This document shows positions 15,977 to 25,224 of a stretch of 64,000 nt of DNA, in pieces (the first letter of the stretch is position 1; each line of letters begins with the position of its first letter). The notes under the pieces are model-generated. The model ran no database searches. It was not told the DNA's origin and was given only the letters and a program-made list of their open reading frames with translations. The DNA is from Streptomyces sp. WAC 04229 (GTDB lineage Bacteria; Actinomycetota; Actinomycetes; Streptomycetales; Streptomycetaceae). A program made the translations under genes and the position numbers. The stretch spans positions 1 to 64,000 of the forward strand of contig NZ_QHJH01000007.1 of NCBI RefSeq assembly GCF_003947455.1, written 5' to 3'.

Positions 15977-18619
15977 TCAGGCCCGGAAGAGCAGAGCTGG
16001 GACGGAATCGAGAGTGCCCGGGAGCCGGTCGCTCGGGATCCCGCCGCCCTGGGCGAGTTCGGGGGAGCCGCCGCCTCTGCCGTCGAGCAGCCGCTTCACC
16101 AGCGCCGAGGCGTCCCGCCCTGCGCTCCGGGCCGCGCCGTTCACCGCGGCCACCAGCGTCGCCCGATCGCCGGCCGGTGAGCCGACGACCACCACACCCG
16201 GTCGGGTGGCGGGCAGGCGCTCCCGTACCGCGAGGGCGAGGGCCCGGGCGTCGCCGTCCGTGGTGGCGGTGACCACCAGGGTGCCGTCGACATCGGTGGC
16301 GTCGGCGGCGAGGTCGCCCGCACGGGCCCGGTCGGCCTGCTCGCGGAGGCGTTGGTTCTCCCGGTCGGCGGACTTGAGTCGGTCGAGCAACCCGGCGATG
16401 CGGTCCGGGAGTTCGGCGCGCGGTGCCTGGAGCTGCTCGGCGATGCGGCTTACCAGGTCGCGTTCGCGGGCCAGGTAGCCGAAGCCCTCGGCGCCGACCG
16501 CGGCCTCCAGCCGGCGCATGCCCGCCCCCACCGACGACTCGGAGGTGAGGGCGACGGTGCCGATCTGCGAGGCGTGTTCGACGTGGGTGCCGCCGCACAG
16601 CTCCCGCGACCAGGCGCCGCCGATCTCCACGACGCGGACCTTCTCGCCGTAGGTCTCGTCGAACAGGGCCAGCGCGCCCAGCTCCTTGGCCTCCGGCAGC
16701 GTCATCCAGCGCACGCCGACCGGCAGGTCACGGCGCAGCGCCTGGTTGGCCGCCGCCTCGATCTCGCTCCGAGCCGCGGCGGAGAGGGCGCCGCGCCAGG
16801 GGAAGTCCAGGCGGAGGTATCCGGGGCGGTTGTAGGAGCCGGACTGCAGGGCGTTCGGGCCGAGGATCTGGCGCAGGGCGGCGTGCAGGACGTGGGTGCC
16901 GGAGTGGGCCTGGCGGGCGCCGAGCCGCCACTCCGGGTCGACGGCCGCGTGCACCCGGTCCCCGGTGGCCAGTTCGCCGGACAGGACCCGCACCTGGTGC
17001 ACGACGAGTCCGGGCAACGGGCGCTGTACGTCCAGTACCTCCGCCTCCACCGACGCACCCGAGAGGCGGCCGGCGTCGCTGTCCTGCCCGCCGGACTCGG
17101 CGTAGAACGGGGTGCGGTCGAGGACGACGGTGGCGATCTCGCCCTCACGGACCACCGGCGCCGGGCCCGTGACGCCCAGGACGGCCAGGACCCGCGCGTC
17201 GGTCGTCAGGGTGTCCCAGGCACGCCAGTCGGTCGGGCCGTGCTCGTCCAGTACGGGACGCAGGACGCCGAGGTCGGTGCCGCCGGCCTTGCGGGCGCGG
17301 GCGTCTGCCCTGGCCCGTTCCCGCTGCTCGCGCATGAGCGTGGTGAAGCCCTCGCGGTCGACCTCGACGCCCTGCTCGGCGGCCATCTCCAGGGTGAGGT
17401 CGATGGGGAAGCCGTAGGTGTCGTGCAGGAGGAACGCCTGGGCACCCGGCAGCGCACGGCCGCCCTCCGCCTTCACCTTGGCCACCGCCGTGTCCAGCAC
17501 GGTCGTGCCCTGCCGCAGGGTGGAGCGGAAGGCTTCCTCCTCGCTCGCGGCCCGGTCGGCGATCCGCTCGTACGCCTCGGCCACCTCGGGGTAGCTGGGC
17601 GCCATGCAGTCCCGCGCGACCGCCAGCAGGTCCCCGAGGACCGGCTCGGTGTGGCCCAGTTGGCGCATGGAGCGGACCGCGCGGCGCAGGATGCGACGCA
17701 GGACGTAGCCGCGGCCCTCGTTGCCCGGGCTGGTGCCGTCGGCGAGCAGCATCAGGGCGGTGCGGACGTGGTCGGCGACCACGCGCAGCCGTACGTCGGC
17801 CTCCGCGTCCGCGCCGTAGCGCACCTCGGCCAGGGCGGCGGCCCGGTCCAGGACCGGGCGGGTCTCGTCGATCTCGTAGAGGTTGTCGACGCCCTGGAGG
17901 AGCGTGGCCATGCGTTCCAGGCCCATGCCGGTGTCGATGTTGCGGCGGGGGAGTTCGCCGAGGATCGGGTAGCCGGACTTGCCGGGGCCCTCGCCGCGCT
18001 CGTACTGCATGAAGACCAGGTTCCAGAACTCCATGTAGCGGTCCTCGTCGACCGCCGGGCCGCCCGCCCGGCCCAGAGCCGGGCCGCGGTCGTAGTACAG
18101 CTCGGAACACGGCCCGCAGGGGCCGGGTACGCCCATGGACCAGAAGTTGTCCTCGTCGCCGCGCGCCACGATCCGCTCGTCGGGCAGGCCGGCGATGCGC
18201 CGCCACAGCCCGCGGGACTCGTCGTCGCTGTGGTGGACGGTGACCCAGATGCGGTCCGGGTCCAGGCCGTAGCCGCCGCCTTCCACCGACGCGGTCGACA
18301 GCTCCCAGGCGAAGGCGATGGCCTCCTCCTTGAAGTAGTCGCCCAGGGAGAAGTTGCCGTTCATCTGGAAGAAGGAGCCGTGCCGGGTGGTGCGGCCCAC
18401 CTCCTCGATGTCCAGGGTGCGCACGCACTTCTGCACGCTGGTCGCCCGCGGCCAGGGCGCCGGCACCTCGCCGGTCAGGTACGGCTTGAAGGGGACCATG
18501 CCGGCGTTGACGAACAGCAGGGTCGGATCGGGCGTCGGCAGCGGGGCGCTGGGGACGACGGTGTGGCCGCGCTCGGCGAAGAAGTCGAGGAAGCGGCGGC
18601 GGATCTCGGCGGTACGCAA
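15977..18619 (-). CDS. alaS: Alanyl-tRNA synthetase (probably a second copy)
   Basis: An 880-residue, full-length class II AlaRS. The catalytic domain at the N-terminus contains T-L-L-F-V-N-A-G-M-V-P-F-K-P and R-H-G-S-F-F-Q-M-N-G-N-F-S (motifs 1 and 2 region). The editing domain keeps its zinc ligands: H-S-G-T-H near residue 575 and C-G-G-T-H near 673. A C-terminal coiled coil and DHHA1-type domain with G-R-G-G-G-S close the protein. It charges tRNA-Ala and clears mischarged Ser and Gly. The neighbourhood (tsaD-like and GNAT genes, not the mltG/aroE surroundings usual for housekeeping alaS) suggests a paralog that serves under special conditions. It is the last gene of an operon starting at tsaD. 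Confidence 0.92.
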   Translation of the reverse strand: MRTAEIRRRFLDFFAERGHTVVPSAPLPTPDPTLLFVNAGMVPFKPYLTGEVPAPWPRATSVQKCVRTLDIEEVGRTTRHGSFFQMNGNFSLGDYFKEEAIAFAWELSTASVEGGGYGLDPDRIWVTVHHSDDESRGLWRRIAGLPDERIVARGDEDNFWSMGVPGPCGPCSELYYDRGPALGRAGGPAVDEDRYMEFWNLVFMQYERGEGPGKSGYPILGELPRRNIDTGMGLERMATLLQGVDNLYEIDETRPVLDRAAALAEVRYGADAEADVRLRVVADHVRTALMLLADGTSPGNEGRGYVLRRILRRAVRSMRQLGHTEPVLGDLLAVARDCMAPSYPEVAEAYERIADRAASEEEAFRSTLRQGTTVLDTAVAKVKAEGGRALPGAQAFLLHDTYGFPIDLTLEMAAEQGVEVDREGFTTLMREQRERARADARARKAGGTDLGVLRPVLDEHGPTDWRAWDTLTTDARVLAVLGVTGPAPVVREGEIATVVLDRTPFYAESGGQDSDAGRLSGASVEAEVLDVQRPLPGLVVHQVRVLSGELATGDRVHAAVDPEWRLGARQAHSGTHVLHAALRQILGPNALQSGSYNRPGYLRLDFPWRGALSAAARSEIEAAANQALRRDLPVGVRWMTLPEAKELGALALFDETYGEKVRVVEIGGAWSRELCGGTHVEHASQIGTVALTSESSVGAGMRRLEAAVGAEGFGYLARERDLVSRIAEQLQAPRAELPDRIAGLLDRLKSADRENQRLREQADRARAGDLAADATDVDGTLVVTATTDGDARALALAVRERLPATRPGVVVVGSPAGDRATLVAAVNGAARSAGRDASALVKRLLDGRGGGSPELAQGGGIPSDRLPGTLDSVPALLFRA

Positions 18620-18635
18620 GACGGGGCTCCGGGGC

Positions 18636-19208
18636 TTACAGGGGGAGAGGGGCGAGGGACCGGGCCGGGTGGCGCGGGCCGAGGAAGACCACGATGCCCT
18701 TGCCGTCGGGGGACGGGTGCGTGACCTGTGTCCAGCCCCGGCGGCGGTAGAAGGCCATGGCCCGCGCGTTCCGGACGGACGTCAGCAGCCACGCCCGCCC
18801 GTCGGGCGCGTGCGCGGTCACCGCGTCGAGGAGGTCACCGGCGAGGCCGGTGCCGCGGGCGGCACCGCGGACGGCGAGTTCGTCGATCTCCAGGGCACCG
18901 CACAGCCAGTCCGCGGTGTACGCGGCACCGAGCCCGGCGGCGGCCTGCGGGTGGCAGCGGTCGGTGGGGAAGGGCGCGGGGGTGATCCAGGCCGTGGCGA
19001 AGCCGATCACGTCCCCGTCGCGCACGGCGGTCGCGGCCGTGAAGCCCGGGCGGCCCGTGTTCGCCGGCAGCCGGTCCACGAACTCCGTCGCCCGCTCCTC
19101 GTCCTCGTTCCACGGCGGGGCGCAGAAGGCGTCGACGTACACCGAGCGCAGCGCGTCGGTGTGCGCGAGGAGTTCGGCGTCCGTGCGGACGCGGATGTCG
19201 GTGCTCAT
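18636..19208 (-). CDS. GNAT-family N-acetyltransferase
   Basis: A 190-residue GNAT. It has the V-x-F-A-T-A-W strand, the I-D-E-L-A-V-R-G-A-A-R-G-T-G-L-A-G-D-L acetyl-CoA pyrophosphate loop (R-G-T-G), and F-Y-R-R-R-G-W near the C-terminus. It overlaps the tsaD stop by 1 nt and lies 16 bp ahead of alaS. Canonical tsaD operons often carry the GNAT rimI, but this sequence does not look like RimI. Acetylation of a small molecule or tRNA-related substrate is possible; none can be named. Confidence 0.85.
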   Translation of the reverse strand: MSTDIRVRTDAELLAHTDALRSVYVDAFCAPPWNEDEERATEFVDRLPANTGRPGFTAATAVRDGDVIGFATAWITPAPFPTDRCHPQAAAGLGAAYTADWLCGALEIDELAVRGAARGTGLAGDLLDAVTAHAPDGRAWLLTSVRNARAMAFYRRRGWTQVTHPSPDGKGIVVFLGPRHPARSLAPLPL

Positions 19209-20260
19209 CAGGCGGCCACCGCCTGCCCGACGGCGACGGGGTGCAGGGCGGCGTACTCCAGCGGCGCCGATGGATCGATCGACACGTCCAACGGGGCCGG
19301 TTCGGCTCCGGCGCGCACGAGGAGGTCGCCGACGGCCGCGATCATCGCGCCGTTGTCGGTGCACAGCCGCAGCGGCGGCACCCGCAGCTCGACACCGGCC
19401 GCCCGGCAACGCTCCTCGGCCAGCGAGCGCACCCGCGAGTTCGCGGCGACCCCGCCGACCACGACCAGGGTGCCCACGCCGTGCTCCGTGCACGCGGCCA
19501 CCGCCTTGCGGGTCAGTACGTCCGCGACGGCCTCCTGGAGCGAGGCCGCGCCGTCGGCCACCGGCAGCTCCCGGCCCGCGTGACCCTCGGCCCAGCGGGC
19601 CGCGGCGGTCTTCAGCCCGGAGAAGGAGAAGTCGTACGAGCCGGGCAACGGGCGCGGGAAGGGGACAGCGCGAGGATCCCCCGCTCGCGCTGTCCGGTCG
19701 ATGGCCGGACCGCCGGGATACGGCAGTCCGAAGACCCGCGCCACCTTGTCGAAGCACTCCCCGGCGGCGTCGTCCAGCGTGTCCCCGAGGTGCGTGATCC
19801 GGTCCCGGGCGAGGTCGCGGACGAGGAGGAGTGACGTGTGACCGCCGGAGACGATGAGCACCATGCACGGGTCGGGCAGCGGGCCGTGCTCCAGCGTGTC
19901 GGCGGCGACGTGCCCGCCCAGGTGGTGCACCCCGTACAACGGGACGCCGAGGGAGTAGGCGATGCCCTTCGCGCCGGCCAGCCCCACCTGCAGGGCGCCC
20001 GACAGCCCGGGACCCGTGGTCACGGCGACGGCGCCGATGTCGGACAGCCGCAGCCCCGCCTCGTCCAGTGCCTGCCGGACGACCGGGCGCAGCGCGTGCA
20101 GGTGGGCGCGGGAGGCGATCTCGGGCACCACGCCGCCGAAGCGGGCGTGCTCGTCCATGCTCGACGCCACCGCGTGCCCCAGCAGCCGCCCGTCCCGGAC
20201 CAGGCCCGCGCCCGTCTCGTCGCAGGACGACTCGATGCCCAGCACCACCGCAGATCCCAT
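19208..20260 (-). CDS. tsaD: tRNA N6-threonylcarbamoyladenosine transferase TsaD (probably a paralog)
   Basis: A 350-residue TsaD/Kae1/Qri7 family protein. The ATPase fold starts [11 protein letters not shown]. The metal ligands are present: H-H-L-G-G-H (HxxxH) and the Asp in [17 protein letters not shown] and F-S-F-S-G-L-K-T are also family motifs. It transfers the threonylcarbamoyl group to A37 of ANN-decoding tRNAs, normally with TsaB and TsaE, neither of which is here. The start at 20260 follows GGAAAGG. The upstream region holds an operator identical in type to those at the Fur-family gene and sodF. Confidence 0.88.
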   Translation of the reverse strand: MGSAVVLGIESSCDETGAGLVRDGRLLGHAVASSMDEHARFGGVVPEIASRAHLHALRPVVRQALDEAGLRLSDIGAVAVTTGPGLSGALQVGLAGAKGIAYSLGVPLYGVHHLGGHVAADTLEHGPLPDPCMVLIVSGGHTSLLLVRDLARDRITHLGDTLDDAAGECFDKVARVFGLPYPGGPAIDRTARAGDPRAVPFPRPLPGSYDFSFSGLKTAAARWAEGHAGRELPVADGAASLQEAVADVLTRKAVAACTEHGVGTLVVVGGVAANSRVRSLAEERCRAAGVELRVPPLRLCTDNGAMIAAVGDLLVRAGAEPAPLDVSIDPSAPLEYAALHPVAVGQAVAA

Positions 20261-20290
20261 CGACCGACCTTTCCTGCACTGAATAAGTTG

Positions 20291-20310
20291 TTGCGAACAG
20301 TGTGCAATAA
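20291..20310. promoter_or_regulatory. Candidate Fur-type operator upstream of tsaD-GNAT-alaS
   Basis: The sequence TTGC-N9-GCAATAA, lying 31 bp upstream of the tsaD start. The same pattern, with the same 9-bp gap, is found upstream of the Fur-family gene and of sodF. TTGC/GCAA half-sites are typical of Fur-superfamily boxes in Streptomyces. Confidence 0.7.
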
Positions 20311-20473
20311 GATCGCTGCCGATGCGCACCCGAACGGTCCCGCGCAGGTGGCCGTCGCATGGAGCGCCCGATGGGCGTCCTCCCTGCCCCTTGGGTACCG
20401 AGCCCGTGACTGCCGACGGATCCGCACCGATCGCCTGGGGCGGGCCGTCGGAGGGCTGCCCCACGGGTGCTGC

Positions 20474-20944
20474 TCAGGGGCAGAGGGCGGTGTCTGTCGA
20501 GCAGGATGCGCACAGGCCGTAGAGAAGCAGCGACCCCGACGCCCCGGGCCGCAGCCCGGTCAGCTCCTCGACCCTGGCGACCGCGTCCGCCATGGGGGCG
20601 CTGGGCAGATCCGCGATGTGGCCGCACCGCTGACACGCGACATGGTGGTGCGGCTCGTCCGACATGCCGTACCGCGTCGGGCCCCGGCCCGGCACCGCGT
20701 GGAGTACGCCCACAGCCGTGAGAGCCTCGAGCGAGCGGTACACCGTCGTGTGGTGACGATCCGAGCCGCTCCGTGCGAGCCGGTCGCAGATCTCCGTCGC
20801 GGTGAGGTGCTGCTCCGAGGAGTGCAGCAGGGAGAGGATGCGCAGGCGTGCGGACGTGCACCGCAGGCCGTGGCGCCGCAGCAGTGTGTGTGGATCCCTT
20901 GGTGGCGCCGCCTCGTTGAGCGCTGCTCGGCTGTCTCCGTCCAC
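20474..20944 (-). CDS. Fur-family metalloregulator
   Basis: A 156-residue Fur-superfamily repressor starting at GTG 20944; an upstream start would run over the operator. The winged helix contains A-R-L-R-I-L-S-L-L, T-A-T-E-I-C-D-R-L and H-H-T-T-V-Y-R-S-L-E-A-L. The dimerisation domain has H-H-H-V-A-C-Q-R-C-G-H (first CxxC) and L-C-A-S-C (second CxxC), the pair that holds structural zinc. It is not clearly Zur or the known Nur, so its sensed metal (Fe, Ni, Zn) or peroxide is open. It is divergent from sodF and just upstream of the tsaD operon; three matching operators indicate it controls itself and both neighbours. Confidence 0.88.
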   Translation of the reverse strand: MDGDSRAALNEAAPPRDPHTLLRRHGLRCTSARLRILSLLHSSEQHLTATEICDRLARSGSDRHHTTVYRSLEALTAVGVLHAVPGRGPTRYGMSDEPHHHVACQRCGHIADLPSAPMADAVARVEELTGLRPGASGSLLLYGLCASCSTDTALCP

Positions 20945-20981
20945 CCCGCAGCCCTCTCGCCGCCCCAGACTTCTCGAAAGG

Positions 20982-21001
20982 TTATTGCCATCAGGCCGCA
21001 A
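20982..21001. promoter_or_regulatory. Candidate Fur-type operator at the regulator's own promoter
   Basis: On the minus strand this reads TTGC-N9-GCAATAA, 38 bp ahead of the regulator's GTG. It is the mirror-image partner of the site at 21097-21116. Confidence 0.7.
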
Positions 21002-21096
21002 CAGCAAAAGATGTGCGACAGGGAGGTGGTTCGAGCGACACAGGTCCTAGGACCAATGCCTGACCACCGATCACCGTTGCTGCTGTTAGCGTGCAG

Positions 21097-21116
21097 TTGC
21101 ACATCAGTGGCAATAA
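21097..21116. promoter_or_regulatory. Candidate Fur-type operator at the sodF promoter
   Basis: TTGC-N9-GCAATAA, ending 18 bp before the sodF start and overlapping the likely transcription start. Repression of sodF by a metal-loaded Fur-family protein (Nur) is established in S. coelicolor, where the box is of the TTGC/GCAA type, although with a different spacing. Confidence 0.72.
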
Positions 21117-21134
21117 CGTCGGAGGATGTTGGAC

Positions 21135-21776
21135 ATGGCGGTGTACTCGCTCCCGGAGCTTCCGTACGACTACTCGGAGCTCGAGCCGGTCATCAACCCG
21201 CAGATCATCGAGCTGCACCACGACAAGCACCACGCGGCGTACGTCAAGGGCGCCAACGACACGCTGGAGCAGCTCGCCGAGGCGCGGGACAAGGAGACGT
21301 GGGGCTCGATCAACGGCCTGGAGAAGAACCTGGCCTTCCACCTCTCCGGTCACATCCTGCACTCGATCTACTGGCACAACATGACCGGTGATGGCGGCGG
21401 CGAGCCCCTGGCCGCCGACGGCGTGGGCGAGCTGGCCGACGCGATCGCCGAGTCCTTCGGCTCCTTCGCCGGCTTCAAGGCGCAGCTCACCAAGGCCGCC
21501 GCGACCACCCAGGGCTCCGGCTGGGGTGTGCTGGCCTACGAGCCGCTGAGCGGGCGCCTGATCGTCGAGCAGGTCTACGACCACCAGGGCAACGTCGGCC
21601 AGGGCTCCACCCCGATCCTGGTCTTCGACGCCTGGGAGCACGCCTTCTACCTGCAGTACAAGAACCAGAAGGTCGACTTCATCGACGCCATGTGGGCGGT
21701 CGTCAACTGGCAGGACGTGGCCAAGCGCTACGAGGCCGCCAAGGCCCGCACCGACGTTCTCCTGCTGGCACCGTGA
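21135..21776 (+). CDS. sodF: Superoxide dismutase, Fe type
   Basis: A 213-residue Fe/Mn-family superoxide dismutase. Metal ligands are visible: His in [12 protein letters not shown], His in [10 protein letters not shown], and D-x-x-x-H in [10 protein letters not shown]. The A-Y-V-K-G-A-N-D and G-S-G-W-G-V-L-A-Y segments match Streptomyces SodF, which carries Fe(-Zn) and replaces the nickel enzyme SodN when nickel is scarce. I prefer the ATG at 21135, 9 nt after GGAGG, over the one at 21126, which abuts the ribosome-binding site. It is controlled by the operator at 21097-21116 and followed by a terminator. Confidence 0.93.
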   Translation: MAVYSLPELPYDYSELEPVINPQIIELHHDKHHAAYVKGANDTLEQLAEARDKETWGSINGLEKNLAFHLSGHILHSIYWHNMTGDGGGEPLAADGVGELADAIAESFGSFAGFKAQLTKAAATTQGSGWGVLAYEPLSGRLIVEQVYDHQGNVGQGSTPILVFDAWEHAFYLQYKNQKVDFIDAMWAVVNWQDVAKRYEAAKARTDVLLLAP

Positions 21777-21840
21777 CCGCGTAGGTCGTATCGGCGTCCT
21801 GCTCGTGATCGTCTTCTCAGCCTTCACCAGCAGGCCGTGC

Positions 21841-21882
21841 AAGGGGCCCTCCAGCCGGGACGACTCGGCCGGAGGGCCCTTC
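21841..21882 (+). terminator. Terminator after sodF
   Basis: An inverted repeat: AAGGGGCCCTCC at 21841-21852 pairs with GGAGGGCCCTT at 21871-21881 with one bulge; inner bases GCCG/CGGC also pair. It lies 64 bp past the sodF stop and is followed by a T-rich stretch. Confidence 0.75.
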
Positions 21883-22055
21883 TGTATGCGGATCCGCTAC
21901 GGACCAGACCGTGACGGCGGCGGCGCACGGGACTCCTTGCCCCCCAACTGACCCGAAAGGCTTTGTCGTCAGGTCAACGCACCCTAGACTGCGAGGACTT
22001 CGCATCCTGCACGACGGCAGATGTCAGTCGGGCGGATGCGGGACCGACAACTGCA

Positions 22056-22150
22056 CAGGCGCGTTACTGGGGGAAGCCGGTGAGACTCCGGCACTGACCT
22101 GCAACCGTGTGCGGCCCTCTCGGCCGCGAGTCGGAATGCCCAGGGCGTGT
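22056..22150 (+). promoter_or_regulatory. Cobalamin riboswitch ahead of the DUF4430 protein
   Basis: In order: GGGGGAAGCCGGTGAGACTC near 22070-22089, GCACTGACCTGCAACCGTG near 22091-22109 (B12 box region), a GC hairpin, and GTCGGAATGCCCAGGG near 22130-22145. About 100 nt of expression platform separates it from the TTG start at 22253. Confidence 0.9.
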
Positions 22151-22252
22151 GTCATTACCGCTTCCCACTGTCATGGTCTGCAGCGCGAAGCCGAGAGCCG
22201 TGCACGGCTGCTCCGGTGGCGGGCCGCGGACCCGTACCAGGAAGGTACAGCC

Positions 22253-22741
22253 TTGCAGCGCATATCCGCCCGACGCGGCATGGTCACCACCGTCGCCCTC
22301 GGACTCGCCCTCGCCACCGCCCCCGCCACCGTCCACGCGCAGGACGCCGCGAACACGAACGCCCCGGTCAAGGTGACCCTGACCGTTCAGGGGCCGGACG
22401 GCCAGCTGTTCAAGGGGAAGATCAAGACCAAGGGACACGACGTGACCACCGCCACCGGTGGCACCCACAGATGCGACGGCACCAACGGCGGCGCCCACCC
22501 CACCGCCGTTCCCACGCCGACGGCCGCTCTCGACGACGCCGCCCGTAAGCGGCACTTCACCTGGGACGGTACCTGGTACGCCTCGTTCGACGACTACTCG
22601 GTGGACACGATCAAGGATGTCAGCGGTGGCGGGGTGGCGTACTGGAACATCTCCGTCAACGGTACGTCCACCCCGGTCGGCGGCTGCCAGTTCAAGCTGA
22701 ACGCGGGCGACAAGGTGACGTTCACCTGGACGGCGTTCTGA
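22253..22741 (+). CDS. Secreted DUF4430 (transcobalamin C-terminal-like) protein
   Basis: A 162-residue exported protein. I choose TTG at 22253, preceded by GGAAGG; ATG at 22280 would also leave a signal peptide. Residues 1-32 form the signal (R-R near the start, A-rich core, V-H-A-Q cleavage). The mature protein is a single beta domain ending V-A-Y-W-N-I-S-V-N-G-T-S and L-N-A-G-D-K-V-T-F-T-W, the pattern of DUF4430, the domain that forms the C-terminal half of animal intrinsic factor and transcobalamin. Two Cys (T-H-R-C-D and G-G-C-Q-F) may form a disulfide. Control by a cobalamin riboswitch makes a role in extracellular corrinoid binding the leading idea. It is convergent with the BtuF-like gene. 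Confidence 0.85.
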   Translation: MQRISARRGMVTTVALGLALATAPATVHAQDAANTNAPVKVTLTVQGPDGQLFKGKIKTKGHDVTTATGGTHRCDGTNGGAHPTAVPTPTAALDDAARKRHFTWDGTWYASFDDYSVDTIKDVSGGGVAYWNISVNGTSTPVGGCQFKLNAGDKVTFTWTAF

Positions 22742-22751
22742 CTGCCGCGGC

Positions 22752-23663
22752 TCACAGGCGGCGTGCCACGGCCGGCGTGACCGCTTCTCCGGCCCGTACC
22801 CCGTGCAGGACGTGAGCCAGCACCTCCGCTCCACGCACCACCCGGGGTCCTGGACGGTTGAAGTAGGCGGGGCCGTCCAGGACCCACACCCGATCGGCGC
22901 GCACGGCCGGCAGGTCCTGCCATCCGGGCAGGCCGGTGAGCAACTCCCGCTCCCGCAGAGTTCGTTCCGGTGGGAATCCGCATGGCAGGACCAACAGCGT
23001 GTCCGGGTGGGAGGCGCGTACCGCCTCCCACGTCATCGGCTTGGTGTGCTCCCCGGGTGCGGCGATGAGCGGCTCGCCGCCGGCCGCCGTGATCTGCTCG
23101 GGAACCCAGTGTCCTGCGGGCCACAGGGGGTCCAGCCATTCGATCGCCACCACCCGGGGGCGGTCACGGCCGGCGACCGCGGCGCGCACCCTGTCGAGGC
23201 GGGCGGAAAGCTCGGCCCGACGCTGCTCGGCGCGCTCTCGCACGCCGAGCAGCGTCCCGACCGTGACCAGGCAGTCCAGCACGTCGTCCAGCGTGCGGGG
23301 CTCCAGGCTCAGCACGCGGGTCTCAGCGTCCAGGAGGCGGACCGTCCGGCTGACGCTCTCGTAGGAGACGGCGCACACGTCGCACAGGTCCTGGGTGAGC
23401 ACGACCTCGGGGCGCAGCGCCGCGAGTGCCTCGGTGTCCAGGGTATAGAGCGAGGATCCGGAGTGCGCCGATCCGCCGACGGCGTCGGAGATCTCCCGGC
23501 TGGTGAGCCGGTCCTGATCCAGGTCGGCTCCGGTGACCACGGGGACCGAGGCGACGTCCCTCGGTGGCCAGTCGCATTCGTGGGTGCGGCCGACGAGCTG
23601 TGCGGACAGGCCGAGCTCGGCGACGATGTCGGTCGCGGCAGGTAGCAGGGAGACGATGCGCAT
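22752..23663 (-). CDS. BtuF-like cobalamin-binding protein without signal peptide
   Basis: A 303-residue protein of the BtuF/helical-backbone periplasmic-binding class. It begins [19 protein letters not shown], the standard opening of cobalamin-binding proteins, followed by G-R-T-H-E-C-D-W-P. Later motifs are L-T-Q-D-L-C-D-V-C and [15 protein letters not shown]. No signal peptide or lipobox precedes this fold, so it is probably cytoplasmic or held by other means; many actinobacterial relatives share this. It follows the barrel-DUF4430 gene by 29 bp on the same strand, so it is under the minus-strand riboswitch at 25225-25330. Confidence 0.87.
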   Translation of the reverse strand: MRIVSLLPAATDIVAELGLSAQLVGRTHECDWPPRDVASVPVVTGADLDQDRLTSREISDAVGGSAHSGSSLYTLDTEALAALRPEVVLTQDLCDVCAVSYESVSRTVRLLDAETRVLSLEPRTLDDVLDCLVTVGTLLGVRERAEQRRAELSARLDRVRAAVAGRDRPRVVAIEWLDPLWPAGHWVPEQITAAGGEPLIAAPGEHTKPMTWEAVRASHPDTLLVLPCGFPPERTLRERELLTGLPGWQDLPAVRADRVWVLDGPAYFNRPGPRVVRGAEVLAHVLHGVRAGEAVTPAVARRL

Positions 23664-23692
23664 GCCGCGACCCTACGACTCGGGCAGCGGCG

Positions 23693-25111
23693 TCAGACGC
23701 CCCAGCGCACGGCGATCGTGTCGCCCACGCCCACGGTCGTGCCGCGGGTGGCGGTGGTGAAGGAGGAGCCGTCGAGGCTCACCTTCCAGGTGTTCGAGCC
23801 GCTGTTGGCCTTGCCGTTGAGGGAGGTGACGGTGCCCGTGCCGGAGGACGGGGTCACCGAGGTGACGCAGCCGGACGGTGTGGCCGAGGCGACGGCGGCG
23901 TCGAGGACGGCGCCGAGGGTGGTCGTCGAGGCGGTCGGGGTGAGGGAGACGGAGCACACCTTGAGGTTCCCCGCCCCGTCGTCCAAGGTCAGCGCGAGTT
24001 TCGCCGCCGTACCGGAGGTGAAGGTCCCCTGGCCCACCCACTGCGGGGCGCCGGGGGTGGTCGGCACGGGCGGTGCGGCGGTGAATCCGGCGCCGGCCAC
24101 CGCGCGCAGCCCGTCGATGGAGGCGTAGGCGGACGGGCTGGTGTCACTGGGCAGGTACTTGAAGCCGCCGCCCGGGTTGAACTGCTGGGCGATCAGGAAG
24201 TCCAGCGGGGTCTTGCCCATGGAGGTGAGGAAGTCGCCGGTCTGGGGATTGATGCCGCAGGCGTTCAGGCCGGAGACCGCCCAGCCGTTGGAGTTGGTGT
24301 TGACGCCGAACATGGCGTTGAAGGCGCCGCTGTTCGCCACCAGCTTGCTCTTGAGGAATGCCTTCGCCTGGACGATGTCCGTGTCGGTGTTGGGCACGCC
24401 GGACACGCACAGGGCGGCCATCGCGGCGCCGGTCATGTCGATGTCGGAGGTCTTCGCGAGTTCGGTCGCGTTGCCCTCGGCCTTGCTGAAGTTCCAGCCG
24501 CCGTCGTTGTGCTGGTTGGCCCGTATCCGGGTGACCATCGTCTCGCGCAGCTTCTGCGGGACGCGTACCTGGCCGGACTGGGTCTTGGCGCCGTTCAGGG
24601 CGAGGGCGGCGAAGACGGTGCCGTTGAAGTTGGCGGACGGGCCGAAGTATCCGGGCTCGGCGGTCTGCCAGTAGCGGTAGATGTCGGCGATCAGGTTGCG
24701 GGAGGCGGAGACGCGGGCGGGGTCGATGCCGGCGGCGTACGCGTTGAGGGTGGCGCGCTCGTAGTCGGTGACGACCGGGGAGGCGGAGGGCCAGCCGCTG
24801 GTGGCCAGCAGGTTGCGGTAGACCGTTCTCGCGTTCTTGCTCGCGTCGCCGCCGGGTGTGACGTCCACGGCGGCGGTGCCGGCGGCGGCGAAGGCGCTGA
24901 ACGCCCATTCGTTGGAGAGACCTGACCCGGCGTACGAGCCGTCGGTGGCCTGGAGCGTCTTGAGGTAGGCGACGCCGTTGGTCTTCGAGGTGGCGATCTG
25001 GGTGGGTGTCGCGGTCGCCGAGGCCGGCACGGCCGTCAGGGCGAAGGCGCCGGCCGCGGCCACCGCGGTCAGTGCGGAGCGGCGCAGGGACGGGGACACG
25101 GTACGGGGCAT
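23693..25111 (-). CDS. Secreted alpha/alpha-barrel plus DUF4430-like protein (transcobalamin-like architecture)
   Basis: A 472-residue exported protein starting at ATG 25111 (AGGAG 7 nt upstream). Residues 1-33 are the signal peptide. Residues about 38-355 are a prenyltransferase/squalene-cyclase-type alpha/alpha barrel with repeated turn motifs: L-Q-A-T-D-G-S-Y, N-D-G-G-W-N-F and N-P-G-G-G-F. The catalytic DxDD of true cyclases is replaced by D-I-D-M. Residues about 370-472 form a beta domain ending N-T-W-K-V-S-L-D-G and V-G-V-G-D-T-I-A-V-R-W, resembling DUF4430. This order, helical barrel then beta domain, is that of animal intrinsic factor and transcobalamin. It is transcribed with the BtuF-like gene under a cobalamin riboswitch. 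A role in binding corrinoids is inferred. Confidence 0.85.
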   Translation of the reverse strand: MPRTVSPSLRRSALTAVAAAGAFALTAVPASATATPTQIATSKTNGVAYLKTLQATDGSYAGSGLSNEWAFSAFAAAGTAAVDVTPGGDASKNARTVYRNLLATSGWPSASPVVTDYERATLNAYAAGIDPARVSASRNLIADIYRYWQTAEPGYFGPSANFNGTVFAALALNGAKTQSGQVRVPQKLRETMVTRIRANQHNDGGWNFSKAEGNATELAKTSDIDMTGAAMAALCVSGVPNTDTDIVQAKAFLKSKLVANSGAFNAMFGVNTNSNGWAVSGLNACGINPQTGDFLTSMGKTPLDFLIAQQFNPGGGFKYLPSDTSPSAYASIDGLRAVAGAGFTAAPPVPTTPGAPQWVGQGTFTSGTAAKLALTLDDGAGNLKVCSVSLTPTASTTTLGAVLDAAVASATPSGCVTSVTPSSGTGTVTSLNGKANSGSNTWKVSLDGSSFTTATRGTTVGVGDTIAVRWGV

Positions 25112-25224
25112 GGGCTGCTCCTGGGCTGGGGGACGCCGACCGGTCCCGTGCCGTCGCCGGGCCTCGTGATGCGCGGGCCGGAGCAGCGGGTGCGGCCGCC
25201 GTCCGGGACGCGTGGACCGGCTTC

